A stretch of DNA of 64,000 nucleotides. It comes from Micromonospora sp. PLK6-60. Its GTDB lineage: Bacteria > Actinomycetota > Actinomycetes > Mycobacteriales > Micromonosporaceae. A model generated the notes under the pieces. The model was not told the DNA's origin. It was given only the letters and a program-made list of their open reading frames with translations, and made no database searches. Positions 51,819 through 61,480 of this stretch are shown in pieces. The stretch's first letter is position 1. Every line of letters starts with the position of its first letter. The position numbers and the translations under genes were made by a program. The stretch is from positions 124,001-188,000 of the forward strand of contig NZ_JAIOAA010000004.1 in the NCBI RefSeq assembly GCF_019890675.1, written 5' to 3'.

Positions 51819-53102
51819 ATGAGCAACGCTGCGCCCGTGTCCCGCCGCCGGGCGATCGCCCTCGCCGGCGTCGGGGTGGCCGGGGTCGCCGGGGTGGCCG
51901 GCGGGGCCGGCGCGCTGATCCAGGGCGCGGCCGACCACGCGTCGGCGAACCCGGGGGCAGCCGCCGGCGCGGTGCCCTTCCACGGCGCGCACCAGGCCGG
52001 CATCACCACCCCGGCCCAGGACCGGCTGCACTTCGTCGCCTTCGACGTGATCACCAAGGACCGGGCCCGGCTGGTCGCCATGCTCCAGGAGTGGACGGCC
52101 GCCGCCGCCCGGATGACCGCGGGGCACGACGCCGGGGTGTTCGGCGCGGTGGGCGGGGTGCCGGAGGCGCCGCCGGACGACACGGGCGAGGCGCTGGGCC
52201 TGCCCCCGTCGCAGCTCACCCTCACCGTCGGCTTCGGGCCGACGCTGTTCCGCGACGCCCAGGGGCGGGACCGGTTCGGCATCGCCGACCGGCGTCCGCC
52301 GGCGCTGGCCGACCTGCCGCACTTCGCCGGGGACGCGCTGCGCCCGGAGCTCTCCGGCGGGGACATCTGCGTCCAGGCGTGCGCCAACGATCCGCAGGTG
52401 GCGGTGCACGCCATCCGCAACCTGGCCCGGATCGGCATGGGCGTGGTGAGCGTCCGCTGGTCGCAGCTCGGCTTCGGGCGTACCTCGTCGACCTCCCGGG
52501 AGCAGGCCACCCCCCGGAACCTGTTCGGCTTCAAGGACGGCACCGCGAACCTCAAGGCGGAGGACGCCGACCTGCTCCGCGACCAGCTCTGGGCCCAGCC
52601 GGGGGACGGGCCGGACTGGATGACCGGCGGGTCGTACCTGGTCACCCGCAAGATCCGGATGCAGATCGAGACCTGGGACCGCAGCTCGCTGGCCGAGCAG
52701 GAGCAGATCGTCGGGCGGGCCAAGGGCAGCGGGGCGCCGCTGGGCCGCCGCCAGGAGTTCGACGAGCCGGACTTCGCGGCCCCGGATGCGGACGGGCAGC
52801 CGGTGATCCCGGAGACCGCGCACGTCCGGCTGGCCCACCCGAGCCGGAACAACGGCGCGCACCTGCTGCGTCGGGGCTACAACTTCGTCGACGGCTCGGA
52901 CGGGCTGGGCCGGCTGGACGCGGGGCTCTTCTTCATCGCGTACCAGCGTGACCCGCGCCGGCAGTTCGTGCCCATCCAGACGCAGTTGTCCCGGCACGAC
53001 GCGATGAACGAGTATCTGCGGCACGTCTCCAGCGCGCTGTTCGCCTGCCCGCCGGGCGTACGGGACGCCGGTGACCACTGGGGGCGGGCCCTGTTCGGCT
53101 GA
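51819..53102 (+). CDS. efeB: Deferrochelatase/DyP-type peroxidase EfeB
   Basis: 427 residues from ATG 51819 with AGGAGG upstream. Twin-arginine signal SRRRAIALAG at residues 8-17. Dye-decolorising peroxidase fold with the distal heme motif GFKDGTANLK and the proximal histidine in AHVRLAHPSRNNG. EfeB oxidises ferrous iron or releases iron from heme outside the cell for uptake by EfeUO. Last gene of the operon. Confidence 0.95.
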   Translation: MSNAAPVSRRRAIALAGVGVAGVAGVAGGAGALIQGAADHASANPGAAAGAVPFHGAHQAGITTPAQDRLHFVAFDVITKDRARLVAMLQEWTAAAARMTAGHDAGVFGAVGGVPEAPPDDTGEALGLPPSQLTLTVGFGPTLFRDAQGRDRFGIADRRPPALADLPHFAGDALRPELSGGDICVQACANDPQVAVHAIRNLARIGMGVVSVRWSQLGFGRTSSTSREQATPRNLFGFKDGTANLKAEDADLLRDQLWAQPGDGPDWMTGGSYLVTRKIRMQIETWDRSSLAEQEQIVGRAKGSGAPLGRRQEFDEPDFAAPDADGQPVIPETAHVRLAHPSRNNGAHLLRRGYNFVDGSDGLGRLDAGLFFIAYQRDPRRQFVPIQTQLSRHDAMNEYLRHVSSALFACPPGVRDAGDHWGRALFG

Positions 53103-53274
53103 ACCGGCCGGGGCGCTGGCGGTCCGGGCCGGGACCAGGGATCATGGAGGGATCCGTCACGGTCCTGCGGCGGCGCCGGTGCGGCTCCGAATGGTGCGCC
53201 CGAGCCGATCCGGGGCCGATCGTGCCGGACCCGCCGATCCCACCTAACGGAAACGGGGATGCATCATAAACCCC

Positions 53275-53964
53275 ATGAGAGCTCGGGTACTGGTGGTCGA
53301 CGACGACCCCGCGCTCGCCGAGATGCTCGGCATCGTGCTGCGCAGCGAGGGCTTCCTGCCGTCGTTCGTCGCCGACGGTGAGCGCGCGCTGGCCGCGTTC
53401 CGGGACAGTCGACCCGACATCGTCCTGCTCGACCTGATGCTGCCGGGCATGAGCGGCATCGACGTGGCGCGGTCCATCCGCGCCGAGTCCGGCGTGCCGA
53501 TCGTCATGCTGACCGCCAAGAGCGACACCGTCGACGTGGTGCTCGGGCTGGAGTCCGGCGCCGACGACTACGTGGTCAAGCCGTTCAAGCCCAAGGAACT
53601 GGTTGCCCGGATGCGGGCCCGGCTGCGGCGTGGCGAGGACGTGGCGCCGGAGATGCTGACCATCGGCCCGCCCGGCAACCAGATCACCATCGACGTCCCG
53701 GCGCACACGGTCAGCCGCGACGGCGAGGAGGTGAAGCTCACCCCGCTGGAGTTCGACCTGCTGGTCGCGCTCGCCCGCAAGCCGCGGCAGGTGTTCACCC
53801 GGGAGGTGCTGCTGGAGCAGGTCTGGGGCTACCGGCACGCCGCCGACACCCGGCTGGTCAACGTGCACGTGCAGCGGCTGCGCGCCAAGATCGAGCCGGA
53901 TCCGGAGCGGCCGGAGATCATCCTGACGGTCCGGGGCGTGGGCTACAAGGCGGGCACGGGCTAG
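53275..53964 (+). CDS. mtrA: Response regulator MtrA
   Basis: 229 residues from ATG 53275. Receiver domain with phosphoacceptor Asp53 in IVLLDLMLPG and Lys102 in DDYVVKPFKP; OmpR-type winged helix with LTPLEFDLLVALARKPRQVFT and RLVNVHVQRLRAKIE. Sequence and synteny (mtrB, lpqB following) identify MtrA, an essential regulator of cell wall turnover, division and antibiotic production in actinobacteria. The 172-base upstream gap should hold its promoter. Confidence 0.97.
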   Translation: MRARVLVVDDDPALAEMLGIVLRSEGFLPSFVADGERALAAFRDSRPDIVLLDLMLPGMSGIDVARSIRAESGVPIVMLTAKSDTVDVVLGLESGADDYVVKPFKPKELVARMRARLRRGEDVAPEMLTIGPPGNQITIDVPAHTVSRDGEEVKLTPLEFDLLVALARKPRQVFTREVLLEQVWGYRHAADTRLVNVHVQRLRAKIEPDPERPEIILTVRGVGYKAGTG

Positions 53965-53976
53965 TCTGGTCACCCA

Positions 53977-55728
53977 GTGGCTACTCTCCGCGTACCCCCC
54001 GACCCCGCCGGCCGCCGCCCCGCCGCGGCGGAGCTGTGGCGCGCCCTGACCGGCTGGTCGTCGCGGCTGGTCTCGGGGCTGCACCAGACCTGGCGGCGGT
54101 CGCTCCAGGTGCGGGTGGTGACCATCACCCTGGTCGCCTCCAGCCTGCTGGTCGGCGGGTTCGCCTACCTGATCGCCGACAAGATCACCAACATCCTGGT
54201 GGAGAACGCCGAGACCGACGTGCTGCTGCGGTTGCAGAGCGGCAGCGACTACTCGGCGAAGCAGCTGAGCCTGTTCAGCCAGCCCCAGGAGGCCCAGCTC
54301 CAGGACACCATCGACGGCACCGTCAACTACCTGGCCGGCGGTGACCCGCAGCAGACCAGCGGGGTGGTGGTCGCGCTGACCGCCGACAACTACACCACGA
54401 TCATCAAGCCGCGCAGCTCGCCGGACGTGGACTTCCAGCCGCTGATCAGCCGGGAGCTGCGGGCCGCGGTCGCCGGCGGCAACGTCGCGCACCAGATCCG
54501 CACCGGCCGGCTCACCGGTGAGGGCCGCACCAAATACCTCGTGTACGGCTCACCCGTGCCGACCCGGTTCGGTCAGGTCGAGCTCTACTACCTCGTGCCG
54601 TTGACCCGGCAGGAGGCCACCGCGGCCGACGCCCGGGCCACCGTGGTGGCCACCGGCGTGGCCCTGGTGCTGCTGCTCGGGCTGCTGGCAGCGCTGGTGA
54701 CCCGGCTGGTGGTGACCCCGGTCCGGTTGGCCGCCCGCACCGCCCAGCGGCTCTCCGCCGGCCTCCTCGACCAGCGGATGGCCGTCAACGGCGAGGACGA
54801 TCTGGCGCTGCTGGCCGCCTCGTTCAACCAGATGGCGACAAACCTCCAGCGGCAGATCCTGCGGCTGGAGGAGATGTCCCGGCTGCAACGACGCTTCACC
54901 TCCGACGTCTCGCACGAGCTGCGTACCCCGCTGACCACGGTCCGGATGGCCGCCGACCTGATCTTCGCCGAGCGGGACGAGTTCGATCCCGCCGTCGCCC
55001 GCAGCGCCGAGCTGCTCCAGGCCGAGCTGGACCGGTTCGAGGAACTGCTGACCGACCTGCTGGAGATCAGCCGGTTCGACGCCGGGTTCGCGATGCTCGA
55101 CGCCGAGCCGACCGATCTGGTGCCGGTGGTGCACCGGGTCGCCGACCGGCTGGCCGGGCTGGCCGAGCGGGTCGGGGTGACCATCGAGCTGGACGTGCCC
55201 GCCACCCCGGTGATCGCCGAGGTGGATCCGCGCCGGGTGGAGCGGGTGCTGCGCAACCTGGTCGGCAACGCGGTGGAGCACGGCGAGTCCAAGCCGGTGG
55301 TGATCACCCTCGGCGCGGACGACACCGCCGTCGCGGTCACCGTCCGCGACCACGGGGTCGGGCTGAAGCCGGGCGAGGAGAAGCTGGTCTTCAACCGGTT
55401 CTGGCGGGCCGACCCGTCCCGCGCCCGGCAGACCGGCGGGACCGGCCTGGGGCTGTCGATCAGCCTGGAGGACGCCCGGCTGCACGGCGGCTGGCTGGAG
55501 GCCTGGGGCGCGCCGGGGCAGGGCGCCCAGTTCCGGCTCACCCTGCCGGCCCGGGCCGGTGACCGGCTGACCACCTCACCGCTGCGCCTGGTGCCGGCCG
55601 ACGCGCCACTGCCGTTCGGTGGCCCGCGCGACGGCGGCCGGCTGGCCATCGGGCCGGGCAGCGGCGGGGCGCTGGCGATCGGCCCGGTGCCCGGCGCCGA
55701 CACCGAGCGGGCGGAGGCCCGGTCGTGA
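53977..55728 (+). CDS. mtrB: Sensor histidine kinase MtrB
   Basis: 583 residues from GTG 53977. The first membrane helix (VVTITLVASSLLVGGFAYLI) is followed by an extracellular sensor region of about 140 residues, a second helix (ATGVALVLLLGLLAALV), HAMP, the HisKA box FTSDVSHELRTPLTTV and the ATPase domain (NLVGNAVEHGE, GGTGLGLSISLEDA). It phosphorylates MtrA. A Gly/Pro-rich C-terminal tail of about 60 residues is added. Overlaps the lpqB start. Confidence 0.97.
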   Translation: MATLRVPPDPAGRRPAAAELWRALTGWSSRLVSGLHQTWRRSLQVRVVTITLVASSLLVGGFAYLIADKITNILVENAETDVLLRLQSGSDYSAKQLSLFSQPQEAQLQDTIDGTVNYLAGGDPQQTSGVVVALTADNYTTIIKPRSSPDVDFQPLISRELRAAVAGGNVAHQIRTGRLTGEGRTKYLVYGSPVPTRFGQVELYYLVPLTRQEATAADARATVVATGVALVLLLGLLAALVTRLVVTPVRLAARTAQRLSAGLLDQRMAVNGEDDLALLAASFNQMATNLQRQILRLEEMSRLQRRFTSDVSHELRTPLTTVRMAADLIFAERDEFDPAVARSAELLQAELDRFEELLTDLLEISRFDAGFAMLDAEPTDLVPVVHRVADRLAGLAERVGVTIELDVPATPVIAEVDPRRVERVLRNLVGNAVEHGESKPVVITLGADDTAVAVTVRDHGVGLKPGEEKLVFNRFWRADPSRARQTGGTGLGLSISLEDARLHGGWLEAWGAPGQGAQFRLTLPARAGDRLTTSPLRLVPADAPLPFGGPRDGGRLAIGPGSGGALAIGPVPGADTERAEARS

Positions 55729-57539
55729 GGCGCCGGCTGGTGGGGCTGCTCTGCGCCGCCCTGCTCGTCAGCGCGCCGGCCGGCTGCGGCATCCCGGATT
55801 CCACCGAGGTGCAGGTGGACGGGCGCGGGCTGCCGGCCGGCGAGTCCGGCTCGCCCAACGGGGTGCGCAACGAGCCACCGGGCCGGACGGCCAGCGGCGA
55901 CGACCCGCGCCAGTTCGTGCTGAACTTCCTCGCCGCCCCGGCCGGTGAGCCGGACGGCGCCTATCCCCGGGCCAAGAAGTTCATCGCCCAGGAGAGTCAG
56001 GACCGGCTCCAGACCAAGCAGGGCAGCGAGGTCGCGCTCACCGTGGTCCGGCTGCGCGAGTCCCCGGTGATCACCACGAACAGCGACAGCACCTTCTCGG
56101 TGCGGCTCGCCGTGCAGCAGGTCGGTCTGCTGCGCGCCGACGGCACCCTCGCGCCCCCGGTGGCCACCGAGACCGAATACGGCTTCACCCTGCGCTACGC
56201 GGACTCGTCCGGGCTGGAGAACGTCGAGCCCACCCTGTACGTGACCAACCCGCCGAACGTGCTGCTGCTCAGCGACACCGCGCTGCGCGTCTACTACCAG
56301 CCTCGCGACATCTACTTCTGGAACAGCGACCAGACCCGGCTGGTGCCGGACCAGCGTTACCTGCCGCTCGCGGTGCCCAACGAGCGGCGGGTCAACGAGG
56401 TGGTCCGGTGGCTGATCGGCGGGCCGTCGGACTGGCTCTCCCCGGGGGTCACCCGGCTGCCGGACCGCACCGACCTGATCAACAATGCCACCGGGGCGGA
56501 TGGCCGGTGGGAGGTCAACCTCGCCATGCCCGGCGAGGACGCGGGCAAGCTGAACCGGCTCGCCACCCAGCTCGCCTGGTCGTTGGACTGGCTGGACGGG
56601 CCGCTCGATCTGAAGATCCGCAACCAGAGTCGGCGCACCATCGACCTGGAGAAGGAACGCGACGCCAACCCGGTGTACCGGTTGACCCAGAGCGCGCAGC
56701 GGTTCTGCGTCTACGACGGGGCGATCCACCCGCTCGACTTCCCCGGCGAGGCCAGCGGCTCGGTGCCGGTGGTGGCGGAGGAGAACCACCACGTCGTCTC
56801 GGCCGCGCTCAACCGGGCCGACGACCAGATCCTGGCGGCGCTGGTGGTCACCGGGGCGGACAAGCGGCTGCGGCTGCGGGTGGGCACCGGGCGGGACCCG
56901 GTCAACGTGTTCAACACCGCGCCCGGCTCGTACGCCTCGATGGACCGGCCGGTGTGGCTGCGCGCGCTGGACAAGGGCCAACCGCACGGGCTGGTGGTGG
57001 CCGACGGCCGGCTCTACACCTTCGACCAGTCGCCCCGGCTGATCCCGGTGGCGCTGACCGTGTCCGGCCGGGTCGACGCGGTGGCCGCCGCGCTGGACGG
57101 GCAACGGATCGCGGTGATCGTCAACGGCCAGCTCTACGTCGCCGCGGTCAACCTCGACGGCGGCGTGGTGACCGCCGGGCCGGCCCGCCGGCTGCCCACC
57201 TCGCTGACCGACCTGTCGGCGGTCGACTGGGCTGACGAGAACAAGCTGGTCGCCGCCGGCTCGGTGGGGCGTCCCGCGGTCTACGAGGTCAGCGTCGACG
57301 GCGCGGCGCAGACCGTGCTCAAGGCGGACGTCGGCGCCCGGGTCACCCACCTGACCGCGTACCCCACCAACGAGGTGGTGGCGCAGCCGACCAACGCGGT
57401 GATGTACGAGGCGAACGGCGTCTCCTGGTCGGACCCGCAGTTCGACACGATCAAGCGGACCCAGGTGCAGGGAGTCGAGTCGGAGCCCCCGGCGGGGCAG
57501 CGGGAGTCCAACCCGACCGCCCCGTTCTTCCTCTACTGA
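55725..57539 (+). CDS. lpqB: Lipoprotein LpqB
   Basis: 604 residues from GTG 55725. Lipoprotein signal with lipobox PAGC (RRRLVGLLCAALLVSAPAGC). A GerMN domain lies at about 190-310 (RRVNEVVRWLIGGPSDWL), followed by a beta-propeller-like C-terminal part. LpqB interacts with MtrB and modulates the MtrAB response at the cell surface. It follows mtrB with a four-base overlap, as in other actinobacteria. Confidence 0.94.
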   Translation: MRRRLVGLLCAALLVSAPAGCGIPDSTEVQVDGRGLPAGESGSPNGVRNEPPGRTASGDDPRQFVLNFLAAPAGEPDGAYPRAKKFIAQESQDRLQTKQGSEVALTVVRLRESPVITTNSDSTFSVRLAVQQVGLLRADGTLAPPVATETEYGFTLRYADSSGLENVEPTLYVTNPPNVLLLSDTALRVYYQPRDIYFWNSDQTRLVPDQRYLPLAVPNERRVNEVVRWLIGGPSDWLSPGVTRLPDRTDLINNATGADGRWEVNLAMPGEDAGKLNRLATQLAWSLDWLDGPLDLKIRNQSRRTIDLEKERDANPVYRLTQSAQRFCVYDGAIHPLDFPGEASGSVPVVAEENHHVVSAALNRADDQILAALVVTGADKRLRLRVGTGRDPVNVFNTAPGSYASMDRPVWLRALDKGQPHGLVVADGRLYTFDQSPRLIPVALTVSGRVDAVAAALDGQRIAVIVNGQLYVAAVNLDGGVVTAGPARRLPTSLTDLSAVDWADENKLVAAGSVGRPAVYEVSVDGAAQTVLKADVGARVTHLTAYPTNEVVAQPTNAVMYEANGVSWSDPQFDTIKRTQVQGVESEPPAGQRESNPTAPFFLY

Positions 57540-57540
57540 C

Positions 57541-58263
57541 GTGCCCGGCGTTGGTGGACTCTGGTCGGATCTGGCCGACTTGGTGCTGCCCGCCGACTGC
57601 GCGGGGTGCGGGGGGCGGCAACCGGGTGGCCGGCACGGGGTCTGCCCGAGCTGCGTGACCGAGCTGGAGTCGCACCGCCCCCACCCGGTACGCCCCACCC
57701 CCGCCCCGCCCGGCCTGCCGCCCTGCTTCGCCCTCGGCCCGTACGCGGGTGCGTTGCGCGGTGCGCTGCTGGCGTACAAGGAGCGGGGTCGGCACGGGCT
57801 GGCCCGGCCGCTGGGCGCGCTGCTGGCGGAGGTGGTGGCGGTGGCGGTGCCCGGCGGGCGGCCGGTGGTGCTGGTGCCGGTGCCGGACACCGCGGCGGCG
57901 GCCCGGGCCCGGTACGGCGACCACCTGGGCCGGCTGGCCCGGCACGCGGCGGCCCGGCTCGCCGGGGCGGGGTGGTCGGTGCGGGTGGAGCGGCCGGTGC
58001 GGGCGCTGCCCCGGCCGGACTCGGTGACGCTGGACAGCGCCGGCCGGGCGGAGGCGGCGGCGTCGGCGTTCCGGGCCCGCCCGGCGTGGCGGCCGGTTCC
58101 GGTTGGCCGGCGGGGTGCGGTGGAGCCGGTCGTGGTGTTGCTGGACGACATCATTACGACCGGTTCGACGATTGCCGCGGTCAACGGTGTGCTGGCCGCG
58201 ACCGGGCGGTCACCGCTGGTCGCGGCGGTCCTGGCGGCGACCGTGAAACAGCACCATTCGTGA
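57541..58263 (+). CDS. comF: ComF-family phosphoribosyltransferase-like protein
   Basis: 240 residues from GTG 57541, one base after the lpqB stop. N-terminal zinc ribbon with CAGC and CPSC, then the type I phosphoribosyltransferase fold with the PRPP loop VVVLLDDIITTGSTI. In naturally competent bacteria ComF helps DNA uptake; in actinobacteria its role is unclear. The order lpqB-comF-hpf-secA is the conserved one. Confidence 0.9.
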   Translation: MPGVGGLWSDLADLVLPADCAGCGGRQPGGRHGVCPSCVTELESHRPHPVRPTPAPPGLPPCFALGPYAGALRGALLAYKERGRHGLARPLGALLAEVVAVAVPGGRPVVLVPVPDTAAAARARYGDHLGRLARHAAARLAGAGWSVRVERPVRALPRPDSVTLDSAGRAEAAASAFRARPAWRPVPVGRRGAVEPVVVLLDDIITTGSTIAAVNGVLAATGRSPLVAAVLAATVKQHHS

Positions 58264-58518
58264 CCGTGCGTGTTTCCGTTTCACCCGTTGGTGTATGAGC
58301 TGTGAAAATTCCTGGACCACAATGACAACGGGGGGTGACTGCTGGTCGAACAGAGGTTAGCGTTTTCCTGTCGGGGGTAGGAGGTCATTCCCACCCACCC
58401 CTGGCGGTGAGAGGAGGCGTAGCCGTACCGAACCGGTCGACGCCGAGCGTGGGGTCTCCCGAAGGCGTCGTGGCCGGGGAAAGTGGAACGCACGACCGTC
58501 CGAAATAAGGGAGGTCAG
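58264..58518 (+). promoter_or_regulatory. Leader region of hpf with possible stress promoter
   Basis: 255 bases without a gene. GGTT at about 58345-58348, a 16-base spacer and GGGTAG at about 58365-58380 resemble the SigB/SigF-type stress promoter form GNNT-N14-16-GGGTAY, although the last base differs. The hpf ribosome binding site GGGAGG is at 58509-58514. hpf genes are typically induced in stress or stationary phase, which would fit; the promoter call is weak. Confidence 0.3.
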
Positions 58519-59157
58519 ATGGACATCGTGGTCAAGGGCCGTAATGTCGAGGTGCCGGACCATTACCGGGTGCACGTGGCAGAGAAGCTCGCAAAGATCG
58601 AGCGCTACGATCACAAACTCATTCGCGTGGATGTGGAGCTGTTCCACGAGCGCAATCCGCGCCAGTCCGATCATTGCCAGCGGGTGGAGATCACCTGCGT
58701 TTCCCGGGGGCCGGTAATCCGGGCCGAGGCCTGCACGAGCGACTTCTACAGCGCGCTCGACGCCGCGATCGCCAAGCTCGACACCCGGTTGCGCCGGGCC
58801 GCCGACCGCCGTCGGGTGCACCGCGGCCGGCACGCCCCGCTGTCGGTCTCCGCCGCCACCGCCGGCCTGCCGGTGGCCGACCTCGACGGGCCCGGCCTGG
58901 CGACGCTCAACGGTCACTCGGCCACCGCGGTCGCCGAGCGGGACGCCGAGCCCGCCGACGAGTACGACGACCAGCCGTGGCACATCGCCCGGGCGAAGGT
59001 CCACCCGGCGGAGCCGATGACCGTGGACGACGCGCTGTTCCAGATGGAACTGGTCGGGCACGACTTCTACCTGTTCCACGACAAGGAGTCCGGCCGGCCC
59101 AGCGTGGTCTACCGTCGGCGCGCCTACGACTACGGCATCATCTCCCTCGACCTCTGA
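58519..59157 (+). CDS. hpf: Ribosome hibernation promoting factor, long form
   Basis: 212 residues from ATG 58519. N-terminal RaiA/S30AE domain (MDIVVKGRNVEVPDHYRVHV, FYSALDAAIAKLDTRLRR) binds the 30S decoding centre; a disordered linker leads to the C-terminal dimerisation domain (MTVDDALFQMELVGHDFYLF, RRAYDYGIISL). Two ribosomes are joined into inactive 100S particles. Neighbours comF and secA are conserved. Confidence 0.95.
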   Translation: MDIVVKGRNVEVPDHYRVHVAEKLAKIERYDHKLIRVDVELFHERNPRQSDHCQRVEITCVSRGPVIRAEACTSDFYSALDAAIAKLDTRLRRAADRRRVHRGRHAPLSVSAATAGLPVADLDGPGLATLNGHSATAVAERDAEPADEYDDQPWHIARAKVHPAEPMTVDDALFQMELVGHDFYLFHDKESGRPSVVYRRRAYDYGIISLDL

Positions 59158-59166
59158 CCGCGGTGT

Positions 59167-59220
59167 AAGGAGGGGCCCCTTCTTAACGCCTGCGGTAGAG
59201 CAGGGGCCCCTTCTTAACGC
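59167..59220. repeat. Dispersed 54-base repeat (copy 2)
   Basis: AAGGAGGGGCCCCTTCTTAAC begins the element, and CGGTAGAGCAGGGGCCCC occurs in its middle. It matches 46 of 54 positions with the copy at 20451-20505. The half unit GGGGCCCCTTCTTAACGC is present twice. The right end of the element supplies the stop codon (complement of 59214-59216) and last residue of the acetyltransferase gene on the minus strand. It separates convergent genes. Confidence 0.75.
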
Positions 59221-60326
59221 GGCCGAGGGTCGGTGGCGAGCAGGCCGTAGAGCACCGAGTCGACCCGGGTGCCGGCCGCGCCGGGCAGCCGGCCGCGCAG
59301 CAGCCCCTCGTGGCGGAAGCCGACCCGTTCGAGCACCCGCTGCGACGCGACATTCTCCGGCCGGGTGCCGGCCCAGATCCGGGCCAGGCCGATCTCGAAC
59401 GCCCAGGCGGTGACCAGGTGCACCACCCGGGTGGCGAGGCCGCGCCCGCGCGCCTCGGGCAGCAAGCTGTAGCCGAGCATCGCCTGACCGGTGGCCGGCT
59501 CGTCGTGCACCAGGGCGCAGCCGCCGGCCACCGCACCGGTCGCCGCGTCCAGGATCGCGAGGTCCGCCGAGGTGCCGGCCAGCCAGTGGCTCTCCGCCAG
59601 CCGGCAGCGCCGGTCGATCGCCTCCCGGGTCGGCGGGACCGGGGGTATCCGGCTGGCCACCACCTCGGGCCGGGTGTGCAGCCGGTGCAGGGCGTCGGCG
59701 TCGTCCGGGGCGAGCCGGCGCAGCGTGACCACCCCGTCGGTGAGCCGGCCGTCGGGCAGGTCGGGCAGCAGGCGGTCGGTCGGTCCCGACGGGTCGTCGG
59801 CGAGGCGTACCCAGGCGATCATGTCCTCGCGGCCGCCGTCGCGGCCCCGGCTCGCCGCCCGGCGTACCCCCTCGTGGGTGAACCCGGCGGCCAGCGCGAC
59901 CCGCTGGCTGGCCGCGTTATCCGGGTGGGTGAGCAGCTCCAGCCGGGCGGTCCCGGCGGCGAACGCCGCCCCGGCCAGCGCGCGGGTGGCGGCCGTGGCG
60001 ACGCCCCGGCGCCGCGCCCACGGCGCCACCCAGTAGCCGATCTGCCGCTGCGCGCGGGCCGCGACCGGCTCGTCGAGCCCGATGCCGCCGAGCAGCCGGT
60101 CGGTGGCCGGGTCGACGATCGCGTACGCGGCGCCCCCGGTGGCCCAGGCCGCGGGCGCGCCCTCGGTGATCCACCACCGGGCGCTGGCCTCGGTGTACGG
60201 GTCCGGCATGCCGGAGATGAACCGCCGGGTGACCGGGTCGGCGCAGGCGGCGGCGGTGTCCGCCACGTCGTCGAGGCGGAACGGTCGCAGCCGCACGGCG
60301 CCGGCCTCGATCACCTCGGGGGTCAC
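59214..60326 (-). CDS. Double GNAT-domain N-acetyltransferase (1)
   Basis: 370 residues from GTG at 60326, which overlaps the stop of the upstream acetyltransferase gene. It contains two RimJ/RimL-type GNAT domains in tandem: the first about 8-170 (AVRLRPFRLDDVADTAAAC, GYWVAPWARRRGVATAATRAL), the second about 190-360 (VVTLRRLAPDDADALHRLH, GYSLLPEARGRGLATRVVHL). Each has the acetyl-CoA loop R-R/G-x-G-x-A. Substrates may be protein N-termini, amino sugars or antibiotics; this cannot be told. Its stop codon lies in the dispersed repeat. Confidence 0.85.
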   Translation of the reverse strand: MTPEVIEAGAVRLRPFRLDDVADTAAACADPVTRRFISGMPDPYTEASARWWITEGAPAAWATGGAAYAIVDPATDRLLGGIGLDEPVAARAQRQIGYWVAPWARRRGVATAATRALAGAAFAAGTARLELLTHPDNAASQRVALAAGFTHEGVRRAASRGRDGGREDMIAWVRLADDPSGPTDRLLPDLPDGRLTDGVVTLRRLAPDDADALHRLHTRPEVVASRIPPVPPTREAIDRRCRLAESHWLAGTSADLAILDAATGAVAGGCALVHDEPATGQAMLGYSLLPEARGRGLATRVVHLVTAWAFEIGLARIWAGTRPENVASQRVLERVGFRHEGLLRGRLPGAAGTRVDSVLYGLLATDPRPR

Positions 60327-61480
60327 GCCAGGTCCTCGGCGAGCAGGCCGGCCCGCCAGATGTCCACCCGCTCGCCGCGGTGGGTCAGCGCGCCGCGCAG
60401 GGTGCCCTCGACGGTGAAACCGGCCTTCTCCGCGGCGCGTCGGGAGGCGGTATTGCCGACGTTGGCGCTCCACTCGATCCGGGCCAGGCCGAGGGTGGTG
60501 AAGCCCCAGGCGGCCACCGCGACCAGGGCGGCCGGCATCCAGCCGCGGCCCCGGGCGTACGGGGCGGTCATGAAGCCGACGTCGGCCAGCAGCGGGTCGG
60601 TGGGTTGCAGCCGCAGGTCGATGGTGCCGGCGAACCGGTCGTCCGGGCCGGCGATGACGAAGCAGCCGCTGGTGCCCCGGGCCCAGGTGCCCTGGACGAA
60701 GGCCAGATAGCCCTCGGCGTCGCCGCGCTGGTAGGGGTGCGGCACGGAGGTCCACCGTACGGTGTCGAGATCCTGGCAGGTGGTGACGATGTCGTCGAGG
60801 TCCCGTTCCTCCATCGGCCGCATTCGCAGTTCGGCGCCGCCGGCGGTGGTGGCGAGCAGGGTGGGCTGCGGCCGGCCGAACACGGCGGCCCGGCGGGCGT
60901 CGAGGGTGTCGGGCCCGGCCGGTCCGACGTCGCCGGGGGCGGGCACCTCCCCGGGGAGCAGCGAGCCGACCCAGCCGTCCGGCCGCCCGCCCTCGGCGGG
61001 GTGCGCCAGGCGCAGCTCCCCGCCGATCCGGAAGCCGGTGCGCAGCGCCACCAGTCGGGACGCGTGATTGCCCAGCTCGGCCTGCCAGATCACCCGGCGC
61101 AGCTTGAGCGCGTCGAACGCCCATCGGGTGACCGCCCGGCACGCCCGCACCGCCACCCCCTGCCCGCGCGCCCACGGCGCGGTCCAGTAGCCCAACTCGC
61201 CGGAGTCGAGGCCCCGGTCGATCGAGACCAGGCCGCAGGAGCCGAGCAGGTCGCCGGTCGCCGCGTCGCAGACCGCGAACGGCGCGCCGGTGCCCTGGGC
61301 CCAGGCCGCGGCGGAGATTGCACCGACGAAGTCGCTGGCGTGTTCCGGCAGGTACGGGCGCGGTACGGTGGTCCAGCGCTGGATGTCCGGGTCCTGGCAG
61401 GCGCGGTGCACGTCGGCCGCGTCGGTGGGCCGCCAGGGGCGCAGCAGCAGGCCGTCCTCGGTGATCTCCACGGGCTCCAT
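60323..61480 (-). CDS. Double GNAT-domain N-acetyltransferase (2)
   Basis: 385 residues from the ATG at 61480. It also has two RimJ/RimL-like GNAT domains: about 5-170 (LLLRPWRPTDAADVHRAC, GYWTAPWARGQGVAVRACRAV) and about 220-380 (LRMRPMEERDLDDIVTTC, GFMTAPYARGRGWMPAAL). The tandem layout and overlap with the following gene indicate duplication of a two-domain ancestor. The two genes lie on the minus strand between hpf and secA, breaking the usual close spacing of those two. Confidence 0.85.
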   Translation of the reverse strand: MEPVEITEDGLLLRPWRPTDAADVHRACQDPDIQRWTTVPRPYLPEHASDFVGAISAAAWAQGTGAPFAVCDAATGDLLGSCGLVSIDRGLDSGELGYWTAPWARGQGVAVRACRAVTRWAFDALKLRRVIWQAELGNHASRLVALRTGFRIGGELRLAHPAEGGRPDGWVGSLLPGEVPAPGDVGPAGPDTLDARRAAVFGRPQPTLLATTAGGAELRMRPMEERDLDDIVTTCQDLDTVRWTSVPHPYQRGDAEGYLAFVQGTWARGTSGCFVIAGPDDRFAGTIDLRLQPTDPLLADVGFMTAPYARGRGWMPAALVAVAAWGFTTLGLARIEWSANVGNTASRRAAEKAGFTVEGTLRGALTHRGERVDIWRAGLLAEDLA

